From NCBI GenBank assembly GCA_964639965.1, contig CAZXGI010000026.1:1-32477 (forward strand): a stretch of 32,477 bases of DNA, read 5' to 3'. The notes under the pieces are model-generated. The model did not search any database and had not been told where the DNA came from. It saw only the letters and a program-made list of their open reading frames with translations. Within the stretch, counting starts at the first letter, position 1. Each line of letters opens with the position of its first letter. Source of the stretch: TMED23 sp964639965. GTDB lineage: Bacteria > Pseudomonadota > Alphaproteobacteria > Rhodospirillales > UBA2165. Shown one piece after another: positions 23,542 to 32,153 of the stretch. Position numbers and translations under genes: made by a program.

Positions 23542-23683
23542 GAATTTTGGAATTTCTAAATAGAGAAAATGACAAATGGTGATGGTTAAAGTGACGCAGG
23601 TTATTACGTTTATTTAAAGGACGGATATCTCAATCTTAGAAAGTTAGATTACTTGGGTCAAAAAATTTGAGTTAATTATCGCA

Positions 23684-25366
23684 ATGACTAATGAACTATC
23701 AATTGCGCTTGCGCAGATAAATCCTACCGTTGGCGATGTTGATGGTAACACCGAGTTGATAAAAAAAGCGCGGGAAGAGGCCCATGCCGGTGGTGCAGAT
23801 ATTCTTGTAACTGGTGAATTGGCAGTGAGCGGTTACCCGCCAGAAGATTTGGTTCTTAAACCAGCTTTTATGGATCGTATTGAGGAAAAAATTTCTATCT
23901 TAGCTTCTAAAACTGCCGATGATGGACCGGCGTTGATAATTGGGGCGCCTTGGCGGCAAGATGGAAAACTTTTTAATGCGGTAATGCTGTTGGATAACGG
24001 TGAAATTAATACTATTCGTTATAAGAGTTCACTACCCACATATGCAGTTTTTGATGAAGATAGGGTTTTCGAAAGAGGCCCTATGCCAGGGCCAATATCA
24101 TTCAATGGCGTCCGTCTTGGTGTGATGATCTGTGAAGATATGTGGGAACCAGATGTTACGGAATGTCTTGATGAATCGGGAGCAGAAATTCTAATTGTAA
24201 TCAATGGTTCGCCTTTTGAACTGGATAAGTCAGATCAAAGACTAAACTTAGCAGTCGCCCGTGTGGGCGAATCTGGTTTACCGCTTGCGTATATAAACTT
24301 GGTTGGTGGTCAGGATGAGCTAGTATTTGATGGCGGTTCGTTTGTATTAAATGCTGACCGCCAACTTCAACTCCAGATGCCGGATTTTAGGGAAGGGCTG
24401 TTTATCAGCGAATGGATCAAATCCGATCAGGGGTGGTCTTGTCGGAAAGGTGATATAGAGCCGACCAGCAATAATAAAGAGCAAACGTTTATGGCAATTT
24501 ATCAAGCAATGGTTTTGGGCCTCAAAGATTATGTAAAAAAGAATCGATTCCCCGGTGTTATTTTAGGTCTGTCTGGAGGAATTGATTCTGGTCTTTCGGC
24601 AGCTATCGCGGTTGACGCTATCGGTGCCGAGAATGTTCACTGTGTGATGATGCCATCACCATATACCTCCAAAGAAAGTATAGATGATGCTGCAGAGCAA
24701 GCAAAATTGTTAGGAATTGCATATGATACCATTCCGATCATTGAGGCTATGAGAGCTTTTGGGGGTATGCTTGAGCCCTTATTTGGCAGCACTGAAACTG
24801 ATACTACCGAAGAAAATATTCAGGCTCGTGCGAGAGGTCTTATTATTATGGCGATTTCAAATAAACTTGGATTTATGCCTCTAACTACTGGTAATAAGTC
24901 AGAGATGTCGGTTGGATATGCAACACTCTATGGTGATATGTGTGGAGGTTTTTCCGTTTTAAAGGACGTTTATAAGACAACGGTATTTTCTGTATCAAAG
25001 TGGCGAAATAGGAATTTTATTCAAGGGTTTTTAGGACCAAAGGGTGTAGCAATCCCTGATCGGGTCATAAATAAAAAGCCATCTGCAGAACTTAAGCCCG
25101 ATCAATTTGATGAGGATAATTTACCTCCTTATGATATCCTAGATGATATTTTGATTAGTTTAATTGAGGGCGAAAGTGCTGTGGTTGATATCGTAGAAAA
25201 AGGCCATGATCCGGATACGGTAAAACAGGTATGGCACATGCTTGATCGTGCTGAGTACAAAAGGCGTCAGGCTCCACCCGGGGTAAAGATTTCGTCTCGC
25301 GCTTTTGGACGTGATCGTCGTTATCCAATTACCAATGGATTTACCAATCTGATGTGGGAAAATTAA
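23684..25366 (+). CDS. nadE: Glutamine-dependent NAD+ synthetase
   Basis: 560 residues in two domains. The N-terminal nitrilase-type glutaminase (about 1-260) carries its Glu-Lys-Cys triad: E45 in TGELAVSGYPPEDL, K114 in RYKSSLPTYAVFDEDRVF, and C150 in GVMICEDMWEP. The C-terminal NAD synthase domain has the ATP pyrophosphatase loop LSGGIDS (296-302) and GNKSEMSVGYATLYGDMCGGF. It amidates deamido-NAD using ammonia released from glutamine, in the cytoplasm. Both catalytic centres look intact. It lies between the DAHP synthase and cysS genes, all on the plus strand, with about 140-base gaps, so each probably has its own promoter. Confidence 0.95.
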   Translation: MTNELSIALAQINPTVGDVDGNTELIKKAREEAHAGGADILVTGELAVSGYPPEDLVLKPAFMDRIEEKISILASKTADDGPALIIGAPWRQDGKLFNAVMLLDNGEINTIRYKSSLPTYAVFDEDRVFERGPMPGPISFNGVRLGVMICEDMWEPDVTECLDESGAEILIVINGSPFELDKSDQRLNLAVARVGESGLPLAYINLVGGQDELVFDGGSFVLNADRQLQLQMPDFREGLFISEWIKSDQGWSCRKGDIEPTSNNKEQTFMAIYQAMVLGLKDYVKKNRFPGVILGLSGGIDSGLSAAIAVDAIGAENVHCVMMPSPYTSKESIDDAAEQAKLLGIAYDTIPIIEAMRAFGGMLEPLFGSTETDTTEENIQARARGLIIMAISNKLGFMPLTTGNKSEMSVGYATLYGDMCGGFSVLKDVYKTTVFSVSKWRNRNFIQGFLGPKGVAIPDRVINKKPSAELKPDQFDEDNLPPYDILDDILISLIEGESAVVDIVEKGHDPDTVKQVWHMLDRAEYKRRQAPPGVKISSRAFGRDRRYPITNGFTNLMWEN

Positions 25367-25508
25367 TAAAAGTTGTTTGTCACTTATTAATTTCGTTATT
25401 TTAGAGTTATGAATGAATATTGTTTTTCATCATAGGTCTATTGAAGCTGGTTTTTTGCTGATATAGACAAACATTGTTACGAAACTTGGGTAGCCTATAA
25501 GGAAAATT

Positions 25509-26897
25509 ATGGTTCTCCGTTTATATAATACACTGTCCCGTGATAAACAAAAGTTTAAGCCGCTTGATGAGAATTCTGTTGGGATGTATGTGTGTGGGCC
25601 GACGGTTTATGATTATGCTCACATTGGCAATGCTCGTCCAGTAATTGTCTTTGATGTATTGTTTCGTTTACTGAAAACACTGTATGGCGATGAAAAAGTA
25701 ACTTATGTTAGAAATATTACGGACGTAGATGATAAGATCATTGCTGCCCATCAGGAAAGCGGTGAAGACATTTCTTCAATTACCTCAAGAACAACGGAAG
25801 CATTTCATTCGGATATGGTCGCTTTAGGTAATTTAACGCCTACGATTGAACCTCGAGCCACTGATCATATTCCTCAAATGATAGTGCTGATACAAAAGCT
25901 AATAGATACCGGCCATGCATACCAAAATGATGGTCACGTTTGTTTTAACGTAACCTCAATGAACGATTATGGGCGTTTAGCAAGGCTGGACCGAGACGAG
26001 TTGATTGCGGGAGCTCGAATTGAAATAGCATCTTATAAAAAAGATGCTGCTGATTTTGTACTTTGGAAGCCTAGTGAAGCTAATCAGCCTGGCTGGGAAA
26101 GCCCGTGGGGTCGGGGACGTCCCGGATGGCACATAGAATGCTCTGCAATGTCTGCAGAATATCTCGGCGAATCATTTGATATTCATGGAGGTGGGCAGGA
26201 TCTAATTTTTCCTCATCATGAAAATGAAATTGCCCAAAGTTGCTGTGCGCAGGGGCGCGATACATTTGCACAAACTTGGATGCATAATGGTTATTTAATG
26301 GTCGAAGGTGAAAAAATGTCAAAAAGCTTTGGCAATTTTATCACTGTTAAAAAATTAAGGGAGGTTCATCACGGTGAAACCATTCGATTTTGTATGTTGA
26401 TGACACAATATAGGCAACCGTTGAATTGGACAGAAGAAGGACTAGCACAGGCAAAGACCAATCTGGATAGTTTTTATAGTGCTCTTCGTGCAACATCCCA
26501 TATTAAGTCGACCATAAATTCAGCTCCTGAGAATTTTATTGGGGCTCTTTCTGACGACCTAAATACTCCTCAAGCAATCGTTGTTCTGCATGAGTTATTA
26601 GGAGCACTTAATAAGGCGTCTTCCGATAATAGTTTGGCAAGTGCAAAAAGTAATTTACTAGCGGCGGGTAAAATAATGGGTGTACTCCAACTTGACCCAG
26701 AAGCATGGTTTAAGTGGGTTCCTGCATCTTGCGATGAGGGTATGAGTGATACTGAAATTGAAAGTTTGATTGAGAAGCGTCAAATCGCTCGAAAAAATAA
26801 AGACTTCGCTCTTTCGGACCTGATCCGGGACGAATTAGCTGATAAGGGTATCCTGCTTGAGGACAGCGAGAATAGAACAACCTGGAAGCGGGGTTAG
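25509..26897 (+). CDS. cysS: Cysteinyl-tRNA synthetase
   Basis: 462 residues, full length. Class I synthetase signatures are HIGN (38-41) and GEKMSKSFGNF. Zinc ligands include C29 in MYVCGPTVYDYAH, then C in GWHIECSAMS, followed by HHENEIAQ (the His/Glu pair). The C-terminal helical part ends with the anticodon-binding DALA-like region and RDELADKGILLEDS. It attaches cysteine to tRNA-Cys. Upstream GGAAAATT precedes the ATG. Its last four bases overlap the 3' end of the MFS gene on the opposite strand. Confidence 0.96.
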   Translation: MVLRLYNTLSRDKQKFKPLDENSVGMYVCGPTVYDYAHIGNARPVIVFDVLFRLLKTLYGDEKVTYVRNITDVDDKIIAAHQESGEDISSITSRTTEAFHSDMVALGNLTPTIEPRATDHIPQMIVLIQKLIDTGHAYQNDGHVCFNVTSMNDYGRLARLDRDELIAGARIEIASYKKDAADFVLWKPSEANQPGWESPWGRGRPGWHIECSAMSAEYLGESFDIHGGGQDLIFPHHENEIAQSCCAQGRDTFAQTWMHNGYLMVEGEKMSKSFGNFITVKKLREVHHGETIRFCMLMTQYRQPLNWTEEGLAQAKTNLDSFYSALRATSHIKSTINSAPENFIGALSDDLNTPQAIVVLHELLGALNKASSDNSLASAKSNLLAAGKIMGVLQLDPEAWFKWVPASCDEGMSDTEIESLIEKRQIARKNKDFALSDLIRDELADKGILLEDSENRTTWKRG

Positions 26898-28171
26898 ATC
26901 TTTTCTTTTTCGATCTCTTTTCTGCGTTTGAATAATTTAAAAGTCAAAGGGGTTGAAACTAATAACCCTATAACACCAGCACCTGCAAGAGAGAATTGTA
27001 GTCCGGCATATTCGGCAGTCCATCCTATAATGATTGCAGAAAGAGCCGGGGCTCCTATACCTAGTGATACATTGAGACTTATAACGCGAGCACGAAATTT
27101 ATCAGCGACGGTGTGTTGTATAAGAGATTGTGATGCTATGGAAGATGAAACTAACAATCCGCCAACAAGAGATAATGCTAGTAATGCGATAATAAATTGA
27201 TCTGTAAGTGAAAACCATGTCAAGGTTATTGAAGCACCAATTTGGCAAGAAAATAAAAATAAAACCAAACCGCTTGCACGCCCTCTGATAGCAAAAAATA
27301 TTGCAAATGCCATTGAGCCAATACCTGAAACTGCAGTTAGCATAGTCAGCCCTTTTTTTCCTTCATTAAAAACATTGTCTGAGAAACCAGGAAGGAAATC
27401 GAGATAGGGTCGCAAGAATAAAGAAGCAGAAAGCGATATAAATATAAGTAAGCGGAGATCGGTATGTCTGTATGTGTATTTTAAACCCGAAATTAGGTCA
27501 AGAATGAGACTAGGGATCTCTTGGTCTGCGGTTCTTTTAATTTTTTTTTGAGGAGAGTCTATTTGTAGAAGCACAATCATCATCCAACCCATACAAACTC
27601 CATTGGCCATAAATCCAGCGCTGACTCCTGATATTGTGTCTCCTAAAGTCAAAAGAATTCCGCCCAGTAATGGGCCTGTGAAGCCGCTCGTGTGGTATGT
27701 TGTTGAATTTACAGCAACGGCCGCAGCCAAATTTTTTCGATCAACTAAAAGAGGAAATAGTGATTGTCGTGCTGGAAATTCAAAGGCAAACAGGATGCCC
27801 TGAAGCAACGAAAGGGCAACGAGGAGGAGAGGTGTCATATATCCTATCCAGGTTACTGTTGCTGTAAGAAAGGCCGAAAGGGCTCCAAGTGACACCATTG
27901 TGATTGCAACTTGTCGATAGCCATATCGGTCGGCAACTGCGCCTCCAAAAGGCCCTAGAAAAAGAACGGGGAGCATATAGCCCGCTGCTAATGCTCCTAA
28001 CCACGCTGAAGAATTTGTCATCTCCCACATAAGCCAACCAGCAACAATTTTATAAATCCAGAAACCCTGGACTATCACAGCTTGTCCAGTCCAATAGATA
28101 CGATAATTGCGGTTCGATAAGGCGCGACTTATACCACCGAGCACCGAAAAAGTTTTTTGGAAGTTGGGCAT
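26894..28171 (-). CDS. MFS transporter
   Basis: 425 residues with about twelve predicted spans in two six-span halves. The loop after span 2 shows the MFS motif-A-like GAVADRYGYRQVAI. The first half contains WLGALAAGYMLPVLFLGPFGG, and a long cytoplasmic linker (about 200-225, SPQKKIKRTADQE) separates the halves. The tail is basic (KLFKRRKEIEKEK). By pattern it belongs to the drug/enterobactin-type exporter group (MFS_3/EntS-like), but the substrate is not visible. It converges with cysS with a 4-base overlap, and an imperfect hairpin lies about 50-75 bases upstream of its start. Confidence 0.87.
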   Translation of the reverse strand: MPNFQKTFSVLGGISRALSNRNYRIYWTGQAVIVQGFWIYKIVAGWLMWEMTNSSAWLGALAAGYMLPVLFLGPFGGAVADRYGYRQVAITMVSLGALSAFLTATVTWIGYMTPLLLVALSLLQGILFAFEFPARQSLFPLLVDRKNLAAAVAVNSTTYHTSGFTGPLLGGILLTLGDTISGVSAGFMANGVCMGWMMIVLLQIDSPQKKIKRTADQEIPSLILDLISGLKYTYRHTDLRLLIFISLSASLFLRPYLDFLPGFSDNVFNEGKKGLTMLTAVSGIGSMAFAIFFAIRGRASGLVLFLFSCQIGASITLTWFSLTDQFIIALLALSLVGGLLVSSSIASQSLIQHTVADKFRARVISLNVSLGIGAPALSAIIIGWTAEYAGLQFSLAGAGVIGLLVSTPLTFKLFKRRKEIEKEKI

Positions 28172-28216
28172 ACCATTTATTAACCCATCAATTGATTCAG
28201 GTAAAACAAACTGATT

Positions 28217-28248
28217 GGCAAGGCGTTAAAATTTGCTTTAACATTGCC
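28217..28248 (-). promoter_or_regulatory. Imperfect inverted repeat upstream of the MFS gene
   Basis: GGCAA (28217-28221) and TTGCC (28244-28248) form outer arms; GTTAAA (28225-28230) and TTTAAC (28237-28242) form inner arms. It lies 46-77 bases upstream of the MFS start. It could be an operator or an mRNA leader hairpin; weak evidence. Confidence 0.25.
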
Positions 28249-28458
28249 CAATATTCATTGGTACAGTGAGATGCTTATGGGGTTAAACAATTGTAATTAT
28301 AGTGTTTAGAGATAGTTGTTTCTAAAGCCGTTGCCGATTTTACCGGTTTATCTGCGACATGTAAGAGTGAAGAGCTGAATCATCGCATAGTTTCTAGGAC
28401 TTCTATTTTTTTTCATAATAGAGAAAAATAATAAGAAATTCGCAATTCAAAAGATTGG

Positions 28459-29175
28459 ATGATATTTTATTTCATGAAAGCGTCGAAAAAAATAATAAAT
28501 ATATTTTTACTAGGTGTTGTAGCCGTTTTTTTAGCTGCTGTGTTATTTTATACATTCCAACCAGAGCAGCCGCTTGGTAATAACTCCGCCACTATGAGTT
28601 TGGTGCATCATACTGTTTGGTTGGTCGTTTTAGTAGGATCGATGTTAGTGCATTTTAGATCGAATTTTGGCAAGGCTATAAAATATTTTGCTTTGTGGGT
28701 TGCTATCGGCACTGCGCTATTTGTTGGGTATAGTCTGAAAGATGATTTTGTAAATTTTGGATACAAGTTAAAAGCTGAATTGATCCCACATTCCGGAAGG
28801 TCGCATGGAAATAAAATTGAGTTTAGATCCCAAAGAGATGGTCATTTCGTGGTTAATTCTGTTGTTGACGGGATGAAAATTCGGTTTCTCATTGATACGG
28901 GTGCGAGTGATGTCGTATTAAATTTGAGTGATGCAGAGCGGCTAGGTTTTAACCTTAAAAAATTATCGTTTCATAAGTTATACCATACGGCGAATGGAAT
29001 CAGCAGAGGTGCGCCAGTTAAGCTTGGTATGGTTAAGATTGGGCCGATCGAAATTGATAATGTTCGAGCTTCAGTGAATGGTACCAAAATGAAAACGTCT
29101 TTGTTGGGAATGAGCTTTCTATCTCGTATTGGGGGATATGAAGTAGTTGGCGATAGATTAACTTTAAAAAAATAA
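28459..29175 (+). CDS. Membrane-anchored retropepsin-like aspartic protease (TIGR02281-like)
   Basis: 238 residues. About three hydrophobic segments precede the catalytic part (roughly 13-33, 50-65 and 74-92), anchoring it in the inner membrane. The protease domain has FLIDTGASDVVLN with catalytic D146 (DTGAS 146-150). Then come the family-typical YHTANGISRGAPVKLG, IGPIEIDNVRASV and LLGMSFLSRIGGYEV blocks. These define the single-domain, dimer-forming clan AA proteases widespread in alphaproteobacteria (TIGR02281). The protein substrate is unknown. An ATG 15 bases downstream (28474, MKASKK) is an equally plausible start. The next gene follows by 9 bases. Confidence 0.85.
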   Translation: MIFYFMKASKKIINIFLLGVVAVFLAAVLFYTFQPEQPLGNNSATMSLVHHTVWLVVLVGSMLVHFRSNFGKAIKYFALWVAIGTALFVGYSLKDDFVNFGYKLKAELIPHSGRSHGNKIEFRSQRDGHFVVNSVVDGMKIRFLIDTGASDVVLNLSDAERLGFNLKKLSFHKLYHTANGISRGAPVKLGMVKIGPIEIDNVRASVNGTKMKTSLLGMSFLSRIGGYEVVGDRLTLKK

Positions 29176-29184
29176 TGTCTGATA

Positions 29185-29496
29185 ATGACCGATCCAATTC
29201 TAAATGCTATTAAAGTCCTAAATGACGCTTTAGAACGCGATCCCGTGGCCATAACAAAATTGGTTAATTTCCGGGTTGATTGTAGTATCCAACTTGTTAA
29301 TCACCCGACAATTCAAACTTCTGCATACCATGATGTTGCTAAGGTTGGTGTTTTGGGACTTGTCAATGGTATAATAGGAAACTCCCCAACTGGTGTCATT
29401 GGTGCAGAGGGTACAATCGATCGTGATACGGGCCAGTTTACTGTCATCAGACAATTTGTTGACCTGCGAAATGATAAGACAGATTTAATAGTATAA
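29185..29496 (+). CDS. Conserved-looking hypothetical protein downstream of the aspartic protease
   Basis: A 103-residue soluble protein, family not recognised. It begins with a helical segment (MTDPILNAIKVLNDALERDPVA), then a mainly beta region with several Gly-rich turns (GVLGLVNGIIGNSPTGVIGAEG) and ends in ...RQFVDLRNDKTDLIV. No signal peptide, membrane span or catalytic motif is apparent. The 9-base gap to the protease gene implies co-transcription. Compact size and clean composition suggest a real gene; function unknown. Confidence 0.65.
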   Translation: MTDPILNAIKVLNDALERDPVAITKLVNFRVDCSIQLVNHPTIQTSAYHDVAKVGVLGLVNGIIGNSPTGVIGAEGTIDRDTGQFTVIRQFVDLRNDKTDLIV

Positions 29497-29601
29497 TCCA
29501 ATAACCTTTGCTGTTATTGATAAGGTGGTTATTGACTTAATCATAGTACCCATTACTCCAATTGAGTTTAATAGAATGCTAAACAATATACGTCACTATA
29601 G

Positions 29602-29627
29602 ATTTTTGCTTGATCTCAAGCAAAAAT
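29602..29627. promoter_or_regulatory. Perfect 11-bp inverted repeat upstream of cimA
   Basis: The left arm (29602-29612) and right arm (29617-29627), ATTTTTGCTTG against CAAGCAAAAAT, are separated by ATCT. The T-tract is in the 5' arm and no T-run follows, so it does not look like a terminator. It ends 100 bases before the cimA start and is a candidate operator or leader element. Confidence 0.45.
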
Positions 29628-29727
29628 ACTTGAAATTATGGGAAGTGGTGAGCTTTTTTGACCTTTGTGAGGTTTATAATATTGACTATGAATTTTGATT
29701 AAACCAAAAACAAGAGATTTAAAATAG

Positions 29728-31338
29728 ATGAAAGATAATAGGGTATACCTTTTTGATAGTACACTTCGTGATGGTGCACAGACACAGGGTGTTGATTTCA
29801 ATGTTGCTGATAAAACAGCTATTGCTCAAGACCTTGATTCTTTGGGTGTAGATTATATTGAAGGAGGTTGGCCAGGAGCCAATCCAACGGATGATACTTT
29901 TTTTGCTAACCTTCCAGTTTTAAAGACAGCAAATTTTGTGGCATTTGGTATGACACGCCGTCCTGGGCGTAGTACGGATAATGATCCCGGTTTAAGTGCT
30001 ATTTTGGACACAAAAACTCCCTGTGCATGCATTGTTGGAAAAACATGGGATTTTCATGTGAAAATTGCCCTCGAGATTGATATGGATGAGAATATCGCAA
30101 TGATTTCGGAGTCAATTGCGCATGCTAGTGAAAAAGCAGGCGAAGTGCTTTTCGATGCAGAACATTTTTTTGATGGTTATAAAGCAAATCCAGAATACGC
30201 TGTAAAATGCATTGCGTCGGCCTATCAGGCCGGCGCTCGCTGGATTGTTCTCTGCGATACAAATGGCGGAACCCTGCCTCATGAAATTGAGAAGATCATT
30301 GCTGAGGTGATAAAGGTAGTGCCAGGAGATCATTTAGGTATCCACTGCCATGATGATACAGGAAATGCTGTAGCTAATTCTTTAGCTGCAGTTAAGGCAG
30401 GAGTGCGACAGATACAAGGGACACTTAATGGATTAGGTGAGCGTTGCGGGAATGCTAACCTTATTTCAATCATTCCATCGTTAATATTAAAAATGGGTTT
30501 TGAGACTGGTATATCCAGAAAAAACCTTGCTAAGCTTGCACAAATTTCTCATGCACTGGACGAACGTTTGAATCGCGCCCCAGTTCGTGGAGCACCTTAT
30601 GTAGGAGAATCTGCATTTGCTCATAAAGGTGGACTTCATGTTTCAGCTGTTGAGAAGGACCCAAAATGTTATGAGCATATTGAGCCTGAGGTTGTGGGAA
30701 ATTATCGTCATGTTGTAGTTTCAGATCAATCAGGAAAATCGAATATATTAGCAATGTTTCGGAATATTGGCCTAGAAGTAGATGCTAAAGATCCAAAGGT
30801 TACGCGTCTTGTTGAGGAGGTAAAGGAGTTGGAATTTGCTGGGTACGCATATGACGGTGCTGAAGCAAGTTTCGAATTGTTAGCTCGGCGCGCTCTTCAA
30901 AGTGTGCCTGAATATTTTAGCCTCAGTAGTTTTAGAGTAATTGACGAACGCCGGTGGAATGCACGGGATGAATTGATAACGTTATCGGAAGCTACTATTA
31001 AGGCAAAGATAGGGGGGCAACAATTTATGACGGTTGGTGAAGGTAATGGACCTGTAAATGCTCTAGATAGTGCCCTCCGTGAAGTATTGTTGCCCATTTA
31101 TCCAGAAGTTGAAGATATTACATTGGTAGACTACAAGGTTCGGATATTGACACCATCAGATGCAACTGGAGCAGTAACGCGTGTGATGATTGAAAGTGTG
31201 GACGCAAAAGGTGTACGTTGGTCAACTGTTGGCGTTTCTTCAAATATAATCGATGCATCTTATGCAGCATTGCGTGATGCAATTGTCTATAAGCTATACC
31301 GTGATGACGCTAAACCGGGCGGTACACTAAATGTTTAA
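29728..31338 (+). CDS. cimA: (R)-citramalate synthase
   Basis: 536 residues. It condenses pyruvate with acetyl-CoA to citramalate, opening the threonine-independent route to 2-ketobutyrate and isoleucine. The N-terminal HMGL-like barrel has FDSTLRDGAQTQGV (R14-D15 catalytic/metal), IEGGWPGANPTDD (the CimA-specific form in place of the IPMS sequence), LFDAEHFFDGYKANP, HCHDDTGNAVANS (metal-binding His) and NGLGERCGNANL. The C-terminal LeuA dimer/regulatory domain spans about 400-520. The EGGWPGANP and AEHFFDGYKANP forms fit CimA (TIGR00977-type) better than LeuA. trmJ follows after 12 bases. Confidence 0.92.
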   Translation: MKDNRVYLFDSTLRDGAQTQGVDFNVADKTAIAQDLDSLGVDYIEGGWPGANPTDDTFFANLPVLKTANFVAFGMTRRPGRSTDNDPGLSAILDTKTPCACIVGKTWDFHVKIALEIDMDENIAMISESIAHASEKAGEVLFDAEHFFDGYKANPEYAVKCIASAYQAGARWIVLCDTNGGTLPHEIEKIIAEVIKVVPGDHLGIHCHDDTGNAVANSLAAVKAGVRQIQGTLNGLGERCGNANLISIIPSLILKMGFETGISRKNLAKLAQISHALDERLNRAPVRGAPYVGESAFAHKGGLHVSAVEKDPKCYEHIEPEVVGNYRHVVVSDQSGKSNILAMFRNIGLEVDAKDPKVTRLVEEVKELEFAGYAYDGAEASFELLARRALQSVPEYFSLSSFRVIDERRWNARDELITLSEATIKAKIGGQQFMTVGEGNGPVNALDSALREVLLPIYPEVEDITLVDYKVRILTPSDATGAVTRVMIESVDAKGVRWSTVGVSSNIIDASYAALRDAIVYKLYRDDAKPGGTLNV

Positions 31339-31350
31339 GTCTTAAATTCG

Positions 31351-32145
31351 ATGGCGGGAACTGACTGGCGGCGGATGCAATCTAAGTCTAGCGCTACCGC
31401 GGTTGTAGGGGCCTTTCCTGCGATTATTCTCATAGATCCACAACTGGGTGAGAATATTGGTATGGTCGCTAGGGCTATGCTGAATTGTGGATTGACTGAC
31501 CTTAGATTAGTGCGACCCAGGGATGGTTGGCCAAGTCCACAGGCAACGAGCTCTGCTTCTGGCGCTGAAGTGGTACTCGAGAAAACTAAGGTATTTCAAG
31601 ATACCAGTGAAGCTATCGCTGATTTAAATCTTATTTATGCAACGACGGCGCGTGATCGAGACATGACGAAAGAAATAGTAACACCAGAAATTGCGGCCAG
31701 GGAAATAAGAGCTGCCGGAAGTGAACGCTGCGGAATCTTATTTGGCCGAGAGGCCAAAGGGATGAAGAATGAGGATATTGTACTTGCTAACAAAATTGTA
31801 ATAGTACCTTTAAATCCCGGTTTTACTTCACTCAATCTTTCTCAAGCTGTTTTGTTGTTAGCGTATGAATGGTATAAGCTAGCCGATGATACTCCAAACA
31901 TTGAGCTCCGTATGAAAGATACTCGTCCTGCGACTAATGAGGAAATGTTAATGTTATTTGAACATCTTGAAAGAGAATTGGATAACCATGGTTTTCTACG
32001 GGTGAAAGAAAAACGACCAGTAATGGTGCAAAACATTCGTAATGTATTTCAAAGGGCTAATATGACGGAACAAGAGGTCCGAACATTCCGCGGTGTAGTT
32101 AAAAGTTTAGCACAATTTCCTAAAAAAGAATCTGATCCAAAATGA
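31351..32145 (+). CDS. trmJ: tRNA (cytidine/uridine-2'-O-)-methyltransferase TrmJ
   Basis: A 264-residue SpoU-family (SPOUT) enzyme that 2'-O-methylates position 32 of several tRNAs. The three SPOUT motifs are clear: LGENIGMVARAMLNCGLTDLRLV (motif 1, catalytic Asn/Arg), CGILFGREAKGMKNEDI (motif 2), and VPLNPGFTSLNLSQAVLLLAYEW (motif 3, trefoil knot). A helical C-terminal extension follows, with RELDNHGF and a final NVFQRANMTEQEVRTFRGV block typical of TrmJ. It is 12 bases downstream of cimA and probably co-transcribed. It converges on rnhA with 8 bases between. Confidence 0.93.
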   Translation: MAGTDWRRMQSKSSATAVVGAFPAIILIDPQLGENIGMVARAMLNCGLTDLRLVRPRDGWPSPQATSSASGAEVVLEKTKVFQDTSEAIADLNLIYATTARDRDMTKEIVTPEIAAREIRAAGSERCGILFGREAKGMKNEDIVLANKIVIVPLNPGFTSLNLSQAVLLLAYEWYKLADDTPNIELRMKDTRPATNEEMLMLFEHLERELDNHGFLRVKEKRPVMVQNIRNVFQRANMTEQEVRTFRGVVKSLAQFPKKESDPK

Positions 32146-32153
32146 AGAATATT

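Noticed and set aside
25373..25474. TGTTTGTC and GACAAACA inverted pair in the nadE-cysS gap
   Set aside because: Arms are only 8 bases and 86 bases apart; no leader-peptide or T-box features such as the conserved AGGGTGGNACCGCG-type element were found, so a cysS riboswitch is not supported.
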